Part shown: piece after piece, positions 7,578 to 15,799 of the stretch
How the letters are laid out: each line of letters opens with the position of its first letter
Numbering within the stretch: the first letter of the stretch is position 1
Assembly: GCA_963755825.1 (NCBI GenBank)
Contig: CAVWLA010000003.1
Coordinates: 2,046,001 to 2,110,000 of the forward strand
Source: DATBQN01 sp963755825
GTDB taxonomy: Bacteria > Acidobacteriota > Thermoanaerobaculia > Multivoradales > UBA5704
DNA: 64,000 nt
Reading direction: 5' to 3'
The notes under the pieces: model-generated
What the model saw: only the letters and a program-made list of their open reading frames with translations
Told to the model about the DNA's origin: nothing
Databases searched by the model: none
Program-made: the position numbers and the translations under genes

Positions 7578-7714
7578 CCGTCAAGGGAAAGGCGGTCATG
7601 ATGCCCCGATCTCCGCATCAAAGCGGACCTATACGCCGAAGATCTAAGTGCCCGTCGTCCTCGACGATTCTTTCGACCAGCTCGCCGCCAGGCGGAGGGA
7701 CCTCACCGCGGCGT

Positions 7715-7918
7715 CTAGGTGGCTTCGCCCCCGGACGTGGGAAGGCGGCTTAACGTCGCCCGGCACGTAGAGGGAGCGAAGATGTAGGACCCGATCGGCG
7801 TCTGAGGCGTCTGAGATACTGGGCGAGACTGGATCTCGCTTTCGGTGAGTCGCAGGAGTCTCTCTCCGCACGAGCAAAGAGTAAGCGCGCAAAGCAGGAC
7901 GATGAATCTAAGCCTCAT
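7715..7918 (-). CDS. Small lipoprotein, possibly truncated
   Basis: The peptide begins MRLRFIVLLCALTLCSCGER, a typical lipoprotein signal with a lipobox ending in Cys. Only ~47 residues follow, with no recognisable domain. The ATG overlaps the stop of an upstream short frame (ATGAGGCTTAG), and a GTG 12 bases upstream is an alternative start. The gene sits just before the point where Rhs copy 1 loses homology, so its 3' part may have been lost in the same rearrangement. It could be a remnant of a lipoprotein immunity gene. Confidence 0.4.
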   Translation of the reverse strand: MRLRFIVLLCALTLCSCGERLLRLTESEIQSRPVSQTPQTPIGSYIFAPSTCRATLSRLPTSGGEAT

Positions 7919-7941
7919 AGGTTGACTCACTTTGGAGGAGT

Positions 7942-7963
7942 AGCCACGTTGCCGCCCGTGGCT
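7942..7963 (-). terminator. Hairpin after the 8003-8335 gene, possible terminator
   Basis: An AGCCACG stem pairs with CGTGGCT across an 8-base loop. It lies 40 bases after the upstream gene's stop but has no clear T-tract, so it is only a weak or Rho-assisted terminator candidate. Confidence 0.3.
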
Positions 7964-8002
7964 CTTGGCTACCGCCGCTCTTCCGCTCCTGCGCGTTTAC
8001 CG

Positions 8003-8335
8003 TCAGGAAGGTTTGCAATATTTTGCAATGATTAGAGCGCAAGTCTCAAGAACGTCCTCGCGAACACGCTCTACATAGGCGTTGACCTCAAGATCTATCC
8101 GAACAAGTGCGCTCGGTATCCACATCGTCCGAAGCTCACCGATGGGATAATCCTCTGTCTCTGAGCTGATTGCGAGCATTGACTCGAAGAGCTTGTCCTC
8201 GGGACCAGGGAGGTCCCAATGAAGATCAGCGAGAAGGCGGCACCTTTCCACGATGTTGAGGTCACCCGCCTGCATACGTCTTGCAATCGCCACAATCATC
8301 TCCCCTGGCGACACGGAGAGATGAGTAGTGTTCAT
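8003..8335 (-). CDS. Small soluble protein, DUF2489-like, candidate orphan immunity protein
   Basis: I chose the internal ATG at 8335, giving 110 residues, because residues before it are basic and unlike a folded start. The pattern of a Cys/Arg helix (GDLNIVERCRLLADL), a central FESMLAISSETEDYPIGELR segment and a late DLEVNAYVERVREDVLETC helix recalls the DUF2489 family as I remember it. It lies in the row of small genes between the two Rhs copies, where unrelated immunity genes commonly accumulate. The family call is tentative and immunity is inferred from context. Confidence 0.45.
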   Translation of the reverse strand: MNTTHLSVSPGEMIVAIARRMQAGDLNIVERCRLLADLHWDLPGPEDKLFESMLAISSETEDYPIGELRTMWIPSALVRIDLEVNAYVERVREDVLETCALIIAKYCKPS

Positions 8336-8491
8336 GCTCGTCACCGCCTTTCGCTCGAATTTATGCCTACCGCTGGGATACTCCCTCATAGGATGAGAAC
8401 CGAGTCTCCGCTGTCGGCACCGTGTTGTCCTGACGCCGAAGCTTTTTCCTGGGCTCGGCACCTCGGACGAAAGAACCTCGCCTCAGTTGCC

Positions 8492-8929
8492 TTATTCGGC
8501 AAGGATCTTGAAGTGACCCAGCAACAGCACAACCAAGCAGTAGCCTCCCTCTACAGCCACCCACACAAAGACGGCACGTGACCAAGGCCCCCAATTCTTC
8601 GGCTTCGCGATGCCTTCAGCAACTCTCCACGCGAGAGCAGAGATAGCGAGGTAGACAAGGAGGAGGTCCGCAACCACAGCGTTTCGCGATGAGAGGCCGA
8701 TCAATCTGCCAATCGACACACGAGTTAGAAGACTAACGACGACGACCTGCGAATAGAACCAGCCGTAAAGGGAGCTGCGGATACCAGCCGTTTGACTCCA
8801 GTCTGTCTGTAACAAGCAACACGCGAAGATCCAAAGGAGCAGCCCGATTAGGAAATAAGGTAGCCACGACCGAGGAACGCGTGCCGTCGAAGGTTGATGA
8901 GCTCGTGAGATTTTTTGTTTACCGATCAT
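8492..8929 (-). CDS. Polytopic membrane protein in the Rhs cassette array
   Basis: The 145-residue protein has about four hydrophobic segments: PYFLIGLLLWIFACCLL, YSQVVVVSLLTRV, VADLLLVYLAISALAW and AVFVWVAVEGGYCLVVLLLG. There are no catalytic motifs. Multi-pass membrane proteins of this size are frequent immunity proteins for membrane-active toxins. It stands alone, without the matching toxin tip, so it may be an orphan immunity gene. A hairpin directly before its ATG contains the likely GAGG ribosome-binding site. Confidence 0.5.
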   Translation of the reverse strand: MIGKQKISRAHQPSTARVPRSWLPYFLIGLLLWIFACCLLQTDWSQTAGIRSSLYGWFYSQVVVVSLLTRVSIGRLIGLSSRNAVVADLLLVYLAISALAWRVAEGIAKPKNWGPWSRAVFVWVAVEGGYCLVVLLLGHFKILAE

Positions 8930-8953
8930 AAAAGCCTCGCTACGGGCTTTTTT
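8930..8953. terminator. AT-rimmed hairpin between the two membrane-protein genes
   Basis: AAAAGCC pairs with GGCTTTT around an 8-base loop. Read on the minus strand it could end the transcript of 9011-9679 and at the same time place the GAGG of the next gene in the stem. On the plus strand it is followed by six T residues and looks like a regular intrinsic terminator, although no plus-strand gene precedes it. Confidence 0.45.
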
Positions 8954-9010
8954 GTAACTGTTCTCTGAAGCTTTGGATCGACGCTTGGGTGTGGGCGAAG
9001 GCCCGGGTTG

Positions 9011-9679
9011 TTAAGCAGCCGGCTTGATCGACGCCCCTCGCCGCCAAGCGGCCCCAACAATGATCACCAGGGCACCGACCAGCGCCGTCAACCAGGGATA
9101 AACCATGGGATACCATAGCGTGGGCCAGAGCTGCAGCAAATCCGATTTGAAGCCGAGCGACGAGCCGATAAACCGAATAAGCGGAACGCGGTAGAGGGGT
9201 GAACCACGTTCTCTATAACCAAAACGTTCTTCTCTGACTTCTGTCGCGGTAACAAAGAGAAGCCGATACTCCCAAGACTTCGAAGGCAAAGACCCCCACC
9301 CCTCAACGGTAACGAGCGATTCCACGCCGCGCAGTCGGTCATGCAAGGTAACCAGGGCCAACGAATGATATCGCTGGGGCGCCTCGGTGAATCCCGGCGG
9401 AATATCGGCTGGCAGTCGGGCTGAATAGTCGCGGCCATTTATTTTGATGGCCATCGGCGGTAGTTGACTCAGGGTCCCCATCGCCTCCTGGTTAAGGGAC
9501 GAGGCAATGATTTCAACTTGGTTGCCGTCAAATCTTGCCACCTTGGCATCAGTCAGAGGATTGACTCTATACCTTGAGTATGCCTTATGCGACAGATACT
9601 CCTCGGATGCCTGCAGCAATAGCACTGGGGCTGAAGCGAGCAGAAGGACTGCCCCGCCCCCAACTAGCCATTTCTTCAC
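9011..9679 (-). CDS. Membrane-anchored candidate immunity protein of Rhs copy 2
   Basis: This 222-residue protein starts with GTG, preceded by AAAGGAG at good spacing, 16 bp after the Rhs stop codon; the ribosome-binding site sits in that gap. An N-terminal hydrophobic helix (WLVGGGAVLLLASAPVLLL) leads to an extracytoplasmic domain of ~150 residues and a C-terminal helix (LTALVGALVIIVGAAW). Such a layout suits a periplasm-exposed protector. No family is recognised. The immediate position behind the toxin tip is the main evidence for immunity. Confidence 0.55.
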   Translation of the reverse strand: MKKWLVGGGAVLLLASAPVLLLQASEEYLSHKAYSRYRVNPLTDAKVARFDGNQVEIIASSLNQEAMGTLSQLPPMAIKINGRDYSARLPADIPPGFTEAPQRYHSLALVTLHDRLRGVESLVTVEGWGSLPSKSWEYRLLFVTATEVREERFGYRERGSPLYRVPLIRFIGSSLGFKSDLLQLWPTLWYPMVYPWLTALVGALVIIVGAAWRRGASIKPAA

Positions 9680-9695
9680 GCAGAGGCTCCTTTCG

Positions 9696-12600
9696 TTATC
9701 GTGGCGCCGGAGTGCAGCTGCCTACGCCGTTGCCAACACCGGAGCACTGTACATTGACGGATTGATCACCGAGGAAGGGAAATAGCGCTGAAGGACCGTT
9801 GTTCACACTCGTTGGGTTGAATTGGATAATGGGAATGGCTTGGCCTGATGGACCTGAGACGGTCAGCATAACGGAGGGAAATCCATCAAGCGTGCCGGAT
9901 ACGCTGACCGAGGTACCGGATGGAGAGGCCACGATCTGCAGCGAGTTGTCGATAGCCGGAGCGCCAAAGACCAGAGGATTCGTAGAGTCAGTAGTCATTT
10001 GAACGACGGCGTTTCCCTGGTCATCCCGTGAGCCAACAGAACTTCCGACGGAGCCCGCGACATCCGAAGTCTTCTCTGACCCATTTGGGTTCAGTTCGAT
10101 TGTTCGGCCAGCCACATTGCTCTGAGAGAGCAATGGGTTGGCTGCCTTGGCTGGATCCGTCTCGATTTTTGCAGACTGTTGTGTCCTGAAAGAACCGCCC
10201 TTTGTATCGAAGCTCCTGCCGTCCCCTTTGAAAGTGCGCATTCCGCTAAAACTAGGCGAAGTCACTTGTTTGTCTTGTATGAAGGTAGTCAGAGTAAAGG
10301 TCAGCTCTACTAGGCCGGTTGGGTCCACCCGAAGAAGAGGGTTTCCCGAGACGTAAGTATATCTGTTCCATGTCTGCGGCCGCGTGGATGCTCCAGCATG
10401 TTGGTCCACGCTCAAAAACCGCCCCGTCACTAGCCCATAGTGCCGGGCATGCATGTAATCCAGATCATCTCCCGTCCCCGCCGTGCTCGCCAGGTCCCGC
10501 TCATGCCCGGTGAACTTCATCCGCTCGGTGTCCTGGTTGAATGGAGTCGCTTCTTCGCCGAAGGGGAAGTAGGCGTGGTAGGCGAATTGGGCGTGGTTCT
10601 GGTCGGTGATGAGGCGCGGGGTGCCTAGGTGGTCCAAGTGGAAATGATGGATGGCTCCGGTGTTGGGTAGCTCGGCGGCTAGGAGCACGCCATCGCGATA
10701 GATGCTGTCCTCGACGTCGCTCCCCGTCCAGTTGTAGCCACTCGCCTCATAGGTGCGGAGGACCTTGCCCGCGAGGTCGCGGATGGTCCAGCGGTCGAAG
10801 CGGACGGAGGTGCCGGGGATGCCCGGCTGGTAGCTCCACAGACGCTCGTCGTCGGCGTCGTAGAGATAGAGCCATTCCTGGCTGCCGGAGACGAAATGCT
10901 TGAGCTGGTTCAAACCGTCGTACTCGTAGGTCGCGCCGTTCCAGGCGGTCAGGTTCCCCGCCGCATCATAGGTCGTCCCGGCGCCGTTCAGGCGGTTGGT
11001 CGCCGAGCTCGTCGGCGTGTTGCGGGCGCCGGTGGCGCCGATCGACTGGATGTTGCCGAAGGCGTCGAAGGCGTAGGTCTGCGCCACCGGCGTGGTCGAA
11101 TCCTGCGTGTCGAGGGGCAGCGAGCCCGAGGTCAGCCGGCTCACCCGGTCGTAGAGGAAGCGACTGGCGCCGATCTGGGTGATGTTGCCGGCGCCGTCAT
11201 AGGCGTAGTTGTCGGTCTTCCAGAGCGTCGGTGCGCCGACGCCGGTCCCGAGGGTCGCCGCGATCGACTGTGGCCGCCGCATCGCGTTGGGATCGTTGGC
11301 TTGCGTGTCGACGACGCCATTGCCGTGCGTCACCTGGGCGACCATCAGGTTCGGCCAGTAGGTGATCGCCGAAGCGTAGACCGAGCTGGTCGGCATGCCG
11401 CCGAGGGTGGTGCCGGTTCCGGTCACCGCGGTCAGGAAGCCGTTGGTGTGCGTGAAGCTCACCGTGCGCGGGATATCGGTACCGGCACAGGATGCGAAGG
11501 TGCAGGTCGGGTAGGTGATCGAGCCGGTGTTGCCGAGCGGATCGTAGGCGAAGCTCTCGGTGAATGACTCGCCCGGCGTCGGCGTCTGGCCGTAGAGAGC
11601 GAAGGTGAGCTGCATGTCGCGCTGCGACACCCGCCCCTCGACGCCGCCGTAGTGGTAGGTCTCGGTGATGAAGGCCTGGTACTGCGTCCCGCCGAGAACC
11701 GGGTAGTTGTAGCGGACCGACTGGAAGAGCTTGCCGTTCTTGTAATCGTTGGTGGCTCCGTTCTGGATGGCGTAGCTCCACAGCTTGTAGCAGAGCGGCT
11801 GGTTGAGCTGATTGCAGGCGGTGAAGCCGGCGCCCGTCTGGCGGACGATCGTCGGCCGCTCGGCGAAGTCGTAGGCGTAGGTGAGATCGTTCGGGCCGTC
11901 GATCTTCCGGTGGGCGTGACCGCGGCTGTCGTAGAGCGAGTAGGTCACGGAGCCGTTCCCTGCCGCTCCCTTCTCCGGATGGCTCTCCGAGAGCAGGAAG
12001 CTGCGCTGGTCGTAGGTGAAGCCGCGATTCTGCGTCACCCCGGCACTCGACGTCGCGACCGTGGCGAGGCGGTTGCCGACGTCGTAGCCATAGGTCGTCG
12101 TGACGTTGGCGCCCGCGGCGCCGGAGGGCTCGGTCACCTGCGAGAGCCGCCCCTGGCGGTCGTAGACCTCAGTCGTCGTCGCCGGCGACTCGGCGACCGC
12201 GCCGCCGGCGAGCGTCTGGCCGATCGAGACCGTCCGTGTCACCGACCGCGCTCCCGCATAGGCGACCGCCACGTCGTGGGCGAAGCCGTTGGCCGAGGTC
12301 GAATCCGCCGGACGGATGAGCGTCGCCCGGCCGGCAGGGTCGTAGTTGAGGAACTGGGTCTTCTGCACCGGGTTGCCCGCTTGCAGCTCGGAGACCGAGG
12401 CCTTGTTGCCGTTGCCGTCGTAGAGCGTCTCGCGCACGTTGAAGCTGCCGTCGGCGAGCCGCTGCGTCTCGTGATAGACGCGGCCGAGCGCATCGAAGAC
12501 GAGCATCCGCTCCGCCAGCCGGGTGCCGCCGTTCCCCTGGCGCTGGATGTCGACGCCGGCGAGCGCGCGGGTGGCCGGGTTGGCCGGCGTGTAGGCGTAG

Positions 12601-14831
12601 ACCGTCGCGGCCTCCTGCGCCGGCTGCTCGCGGGTCAGCCGCCCCATGGCGTCGAAGCTGTAGGTCGTCGTCAGCACGCCGGTGGTGTCGGTGCTCGACC
12701 GCGCGAGGCCGGTCGCCGCGTCGATCTGCTGGTTGAGCGAGAAGAACGGCGCCGCCGCGTACTTCGCCGTCGAGCGGACGCCGTTCTGGTAGGTGGAGTC
12801 GATCTCGTACTCCGCCGCCGCCGGGAGGCCCGAGCCCGGCACGAAGGTGCAAAAGTTTCCCGCCGAGATCCCCTGCTGCACGTCGCCACCGAAGCTCTTC
12901 TCCGCCACCACATTGCCTTGCGTGTCTGGCGTGAAGTCCATCACCACGTCGGCGGTGCTCGGCGCCGCGCCGGTCGACTGGTGGATCCGCTTGCGGTTGA
13001 GGAAACCATTCATGCTGTTGTAGCAGCTCTCGATGAACGAGCCGGTGACCCCGTTCTCCTGATCGTCCTGGTAGCTCGAGGTGCCGAGGAGCCAGGGAGC
13101 GGTCGAGGCCGGCGGCACGAAGCCGCCGGTGACGGTGTCGCCGCCGCTCGTCGTGGTGACCGTGTAGGTCCCGGCCGACGGGTTGTAGTTGGTGACGTGC
13201 GTCCGCGCGTTGCCGGCGGGGAAGCTCCCCGCCGTCGTCGCCGTCCGGTAGTGGCCGAGCCCGTCGAAGCTCGCGTTGTCCGTCTCCGCGTAGACGCCGC
13301 CGTCGTCCTCGTAGACCGTGCGCATCGCCGCCACCCGCCGGTCGAGATCCTCGACGCCGCCGTCGCAGAGGCCCGTCTGATCGCGCTCGTAACGCACGTA
13401 CTCGGAGCGGAAGAGGGCGCCGTTCGTGCGGAAAGTCTGGCTCGACAGATAGAGCGGCGAGCTGCCGATCGAGACGTTGCGGGTGAATGGCAGCCCGTAG
13501 TCGCAGCCGTTCCACCCCACGTAGACGTTCTCCGTATCGACCGAGAAGTAGCGCACCGTCTTCTGCCCCAGCGGGTCGGTGACGCTGTTGACCAGCTCCT
13601 GCGATTGGGCGCCAGGGAACGGCGGCGGCGAGAGGCTCGTCGTGTAGGTCCACTGTCCGAGAATCGCGCCCTGCTCGTTCTTCGTCGTCCGCGTCCCGAC
13701 GCCTTGATTCGACATCCGCCAGGGTTTCGGATGGTCCGAGGCCGGATTCGGGAAGTGGTACGCCATGTAGGTCCACTCGATCCGGCCGAGCGTCGGCAGC
13801 GTCATCCCCAGCAGCTCGCCCGAGGCCTGGACACACGCCCCTTGCGGCGCCGGCAGGAAGTTGTCCGCCGCGGCCATGCTGTAGGTCGAGCCGTCCGGGA
13901 GGACCAGGCTGGTGAGAACCGCGACCGGCACGCCGTTGCCGAGGTTGGGGTCTTCGGCCGGACAGTTGCGCGCGATGGTCGGCGACAGGTAGTTGAGCTG
14001 GTAGGTCGCGACGCCGCCGCCGAAGGCGGCGAGAGCGACGCTCGAGATCGTCTCGTAGTAGGGCGAGCCGGCCCACAGATCGCTCCGCAGGTTGATCGTC
14101 TGCGTGCGATGGAGGCTGTCGGTGATCGTCCAGGCGGTCGTGCCATAGGCGACTTGCATCCAGTTGTTGAAGGGATCGGAGAGCTTCACCATCCGCCAGC
14201 GGTAGAAGAGCACGGTCGCCGGATGGGCGGGGTCGACGACGGCGGTCTTCTGGAAGCTGCGCACCGTGCCGTCCGGAAAATCCAGCTCGGCGGTCGGATC
14301 GTTCCACTTGAGCCGCAGATAGGTGCCGTCGCGGGTGTAGAAGACGCCCGCCACCGCGGTCTCGCCGAGGTGGAGGGTCGGATAGAACACGTGGTCCGCT
14401 CCAGACGGGTCCTGGTAGATGTGGTTCGCGAGGTCCGACGGCGAGCAGTAGGGATCGAGCTCGCCGAACGATACCCGCCAGCCGAGGCCCGCGTTGGAGC
14501 AAGTGGACGGCATCGACTCGTTGTAGAGCGTCTCGGTGCTGTCCGTCGTCTGCAGCACGAACCAGGGGTTCGAGTTGCGCACCAGAGTGAGCTGGTAGGA
14601 CAGGTTGCCGCCGAGAGGATAGGAGGGGCCGAGCGGGATGGTGACGGTGAGAGCGCCGTTGAACAGGTTGACGTTGTCGACGTCGCCGATCTGATACGAC
14701 TTGTCGGGCGACAGGCCGATCGCCACGTTCGGATGGGGGTCCGCGGCGAGCGGCAGAGCGAGGGCGGCGGCGAGGAGCGGGGCCGCAAAAATGGCGAGAG
14801 AAGCGGCGCGTCGGATCGCAGGCGCTCTCAT
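9696..14831 (-). CDS. Rhs copy 2: full-length secreted YD-repeat toxin protein
   Basis: The 1711-residue protein starts with a Sec-type signal peptide (hydrophobic LAIFAAPLLAAALALPLAAD). A beta-rich N-terminal part and many YD repeats (YxYDxxGN type) from about residue 700 onward follow. The Rhs-associated core ends in HYGLVTGRFLSVD and NPLLRVDPTG near residue 1500. The last ~200 residues are a separate tip: FSGMRTFKGDGRSFDTKGG with RTQQSAKIETDP looks similar to DUF3238, then a Ser/Gly/Thr-rich end with two late Cys. Rhs shells encapsulate such tips, often toxins. Its start overlaps the preceding gene by ATGA. Export is by signal peptide, with no VgrG or PAAR neighbour in view. Confidence 0.9.
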   Translation of the reverse strand: MRAPAIRRAASLAIFAAPLLAAALALPLAADPHPNVAIGLSPDKSYQIGDVDNVNLFNGALTVTIPLGPSYPLGGNLSYQLTLVRNSNPWFVLQTTDSTETLYNESMPSTCSNAGLGWRVSFGELDPYCSPSDLANHIYQDPSGADHVFYPTLHLGETAVAGVFYTRDGTYLRLKWNDPTAELDFPDGTVRSFQKTAVVDPAHPATVLFYRWRMVKLSDPFNNWMQVAYGTTAWTITDSLHRTQTINLRSDLWAGSPYYETISSVALAAFGGGVATYQLNYLSPTIARNCPAEDPNLGNGVPVAVLTSLVLPDGSTYSMAAADNFLPAPQGACVQASGELLGMTLPTLGRIEWTYMAYHFPNPASDHPKPWRMSNQGVGTRTTKNEQGAILGQWTYTTSLSPPPFPGAQSQELVNSVTDPLGQKTVRYFSVDTENVYVGWNGCDYGLPFTRNVSIGSSPLYLSSQTFRTNGALFRSEYVRYERDQTGLCDGGVEDLDRRVAAMRTVYEDDGGVYAETDNASFDGLGHYRTATTAGSFPAGNARTHVTNYNPSAGTYTVTTTSGGDTVTGGFVPPASTAPWLLGTSSYQDDQENGVTGSFIESCYNSMNGFLNRKRIHQSTGAAPSTADVVMDFTPDTQGNVVAEKSFGGDVQQGISAGNFCTFVPGSGLPAAAEYEIDSTYQNGVRSTAKYAAAPFFSLNQQIDAATGLARSSTDTTGVLTTTYSFDAMGRLTREQPAQEAATVYAYTPANPATRALAGVDIQRQGNGGTRLAERMLVFDALGRVYHETQRLADGSFNVRETLYDGNGNKASVSELQAGNPVQKTQFLNYDPAGRATLIRPADSTSANGFAHDVAVAYAGARSVTRTVSIGQTLAGGAVAESPATTTEVYDRQGRLSQVTEPSGAAGANVTTTYGYDVGNRLATVATSSAGVTQNRGFTYDQRSFLLSESHPEKGAAGNGSVTYSLYDSRGHAHRKIDGPNDLTYAYDFAERPTIVRQTGAGFTACNQLNQPLCYKLWSYAIQNGATNDYKNGKLFQSVRYNYPVLGGTQYQAFITETYHYGGVEGRVSQRDMQLTFALYGQTPTPGESFTESFAYDPLGNTGSITYPTCTFASCAGTDIPRTVSFTHTNGFLTAVTGTGTTLGGMPTSSVYASAITYWPNLMVAQVTHGNGVVDTQANDPNAMRRPQSIAATLGTGVGAPTLWKTDNYAYDGAGNITQIGASRFLYDRVSRLTSGSLPLDTQDSTTPVAQTYAFDAFGNIQSIGATGARNTPTSSATNRLNGAGTTYDAAGNLTAWNGATYEYDGLNQLKHFVSGSQEWLYLYDADDERLWSYQPGIPGTSVRFDRWTIRDLAGKVLRTYEASGYNWTGSDVEDSIYRDGVLLAAELPNTGAIHHFHLDHLGTPRLITDQNHAQFAYHAYFPFGEEATPFNQDTERMKFTGHERDLASTAGTGDDLDYMHARHYGLVTGRFLSVDQHAGASTRPQTWNRYTYVSGNPLLRVDPTGLVELTFTLTTFIQDKQVTSPSFSGMRTFKGDGRSFDTKGGSFRTQQSAKIETDPAKAANPLLSQSNVAGRTIELNPNGSEKTSDVAGSVGSSVGSRDDQGNAVVQMTTDSTNPLVFGAPAIDNSLQIVASPSGTSVSVSGTLDGFPSVMLTVSGPSGQAIPIIQFNPTSVNNGPSALFPFLGDQSVNVQCSGVGNGVGSCTPAPR

Positions 14832-15514
14832 GGCTTCACCCCCAACACCTGCCGGACGATGACCGTGAGCACGAGGGGATCGATCGCGACGACCACGTCG
14901 CGGCTCGCGAAGGCGGCCGGCGAGCTGACGCTGGCGGCGGCGCCGATCCCCACGCTCCGCAGATGGGCCAACGAGATCTCCACTCTGCCGTCGTTGGGCT
15001 CCCCCTCGTCGGCCGGGCCGCCGTCGCCCACCAGGGCATACCAGACGCCCTGCCCAGGCCGCACCACCAGCACGTCGAGGAGCGGCCGCTCGTCGGCGAT
15101 GCCGTCGAGGCCGCTCCCGAGCGCCGCCGGGCCGCTGCCGCGGAAGTCGCTCTCGACGATCGAGCCGCCGCCCGGCGCCCCGGTCGCGACCGAGCCCGTC
15201 GCGAGATCCACCGCCACCCAGACCGACGGCTGAGGCACCGCTCGACCGAGGTCGTAGCGCGCCGAGCCGGTCGCATCGGCGGCCACCACCTGGTGCCGCC
15301 GAGAGATCTTCGCCACGAAGTCGTCGACCTCGCGCGCCACGCCGAAGACGACCACCTGACCGTTCGGCGAGACCCCGGAGACCACCACGGCCGCCTTGTC
15401 GAAGCCGATCGCCAAGCCGCTCTTCGCCGTCGCCCCGTAGGCCGCCGCAGCCAGCGCCATCAGCATCGCCGTCACCAGTCTGGCCGCGAGGAATGCCTGT
15501 CGTTTCATGCCCAT
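14828..15514 (-). CDS. Secreted protein coupled to the Rhs gene
   Basis: The start at 15514 follows AAGGAGAGGG at normal spacing and gives 228 residues; an ATG six bases later is possible. A signal peptide (MKRQAFLAARLVTAMLMALAAAAYGATA) precedes a beta-rich domain with SGVSPNGQVVVFGVAREVDD and a later VLVVRPGQGVWYALVGDGGP. No named domain is recognised. The stop overlaps the Rhs ATG, so the two are translated together, which suggests a surface or chaperone partner of the Rhs protein. Similar genes before secreted Rhs proteins would be worth collecting. Confidence 0.6.
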   Translation of the reverse strand: MGMKRQAFLAARLVTAMLMALAAAAYGATAKSGLAIGFDKAAVVVSGVSPNGQVVVFGVAREVDDFVAKISRRHQVVAADATGSARYDLGRAVPQPSVWVAVDLATGSVATGAPGGGSIVESDFRGSGPAALGSGLDGIADERPLLDVLVVRPGQGVWYALVGDGGPADEGEPNDGRVEISLAHLRSVGIGAAASVSSPAAFASRDVVVAIDPLVLTVIVRQVLGVKP

Positions 15515-15722
15515 GTCGCCCTCTCCTTGTCTAGACCCCAATGTTTCGGATTCCGTTCCTGGCTCGCCCGACCAGCTCGCCGGCCGGTGCTTCTGCACGA
15601 AGGAACGCTACGGAGGACTTGCTGGCGAGCGAAGTGGAAGTGAACGTTTCCAGCAGATGTGATGAATTTAGGGTGTGTTCCGGTGAAGTATCTGCAGGTT
15701 GTGCGCTATCGTTCCTTCGGTT

Positions 15723-15736
15723 GTCGCGCAAGCGAC
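15723..15736 (+). promoter_or_regulatory. GNRA-type hairpin in the leader of the HTH gene
   Basis: GTCGC and GCGAC pair around the tetraloop GCAA, 64 bases before the start codon. It is a compact stable hairpin in the 286-bp gap between the divergent operons. I see no strong -35/-10 pair here, so the promoter is unassigned. Confidence 0.3.
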
Positions 15737-15799
15737 GCCACCCGTAGATCCTCATTGCCGGGCCAGACCTCGGACCAGGGTTCCAAGGGGAGATCGCCC

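Noticed and set aside
7920..8002. Short minus-strand frame reading through the gap before the lipoprotein gene
   Set aside because: It has no start or ribosome-binding site and overlaps the preceding gene's end. Its stop does overlap the lipoprotein ATG, but coding evidence is too weak.
11652..15233. Very long plus-strand open frame opposite the Rhs gene
   Set aside because: It is full of Arg, Gly and Val-rich low-complexity sequence, has no domain, and lies exactly opposite a gene with signal peptide and YD repeats. In GC-rich DNA such shadows are expected.
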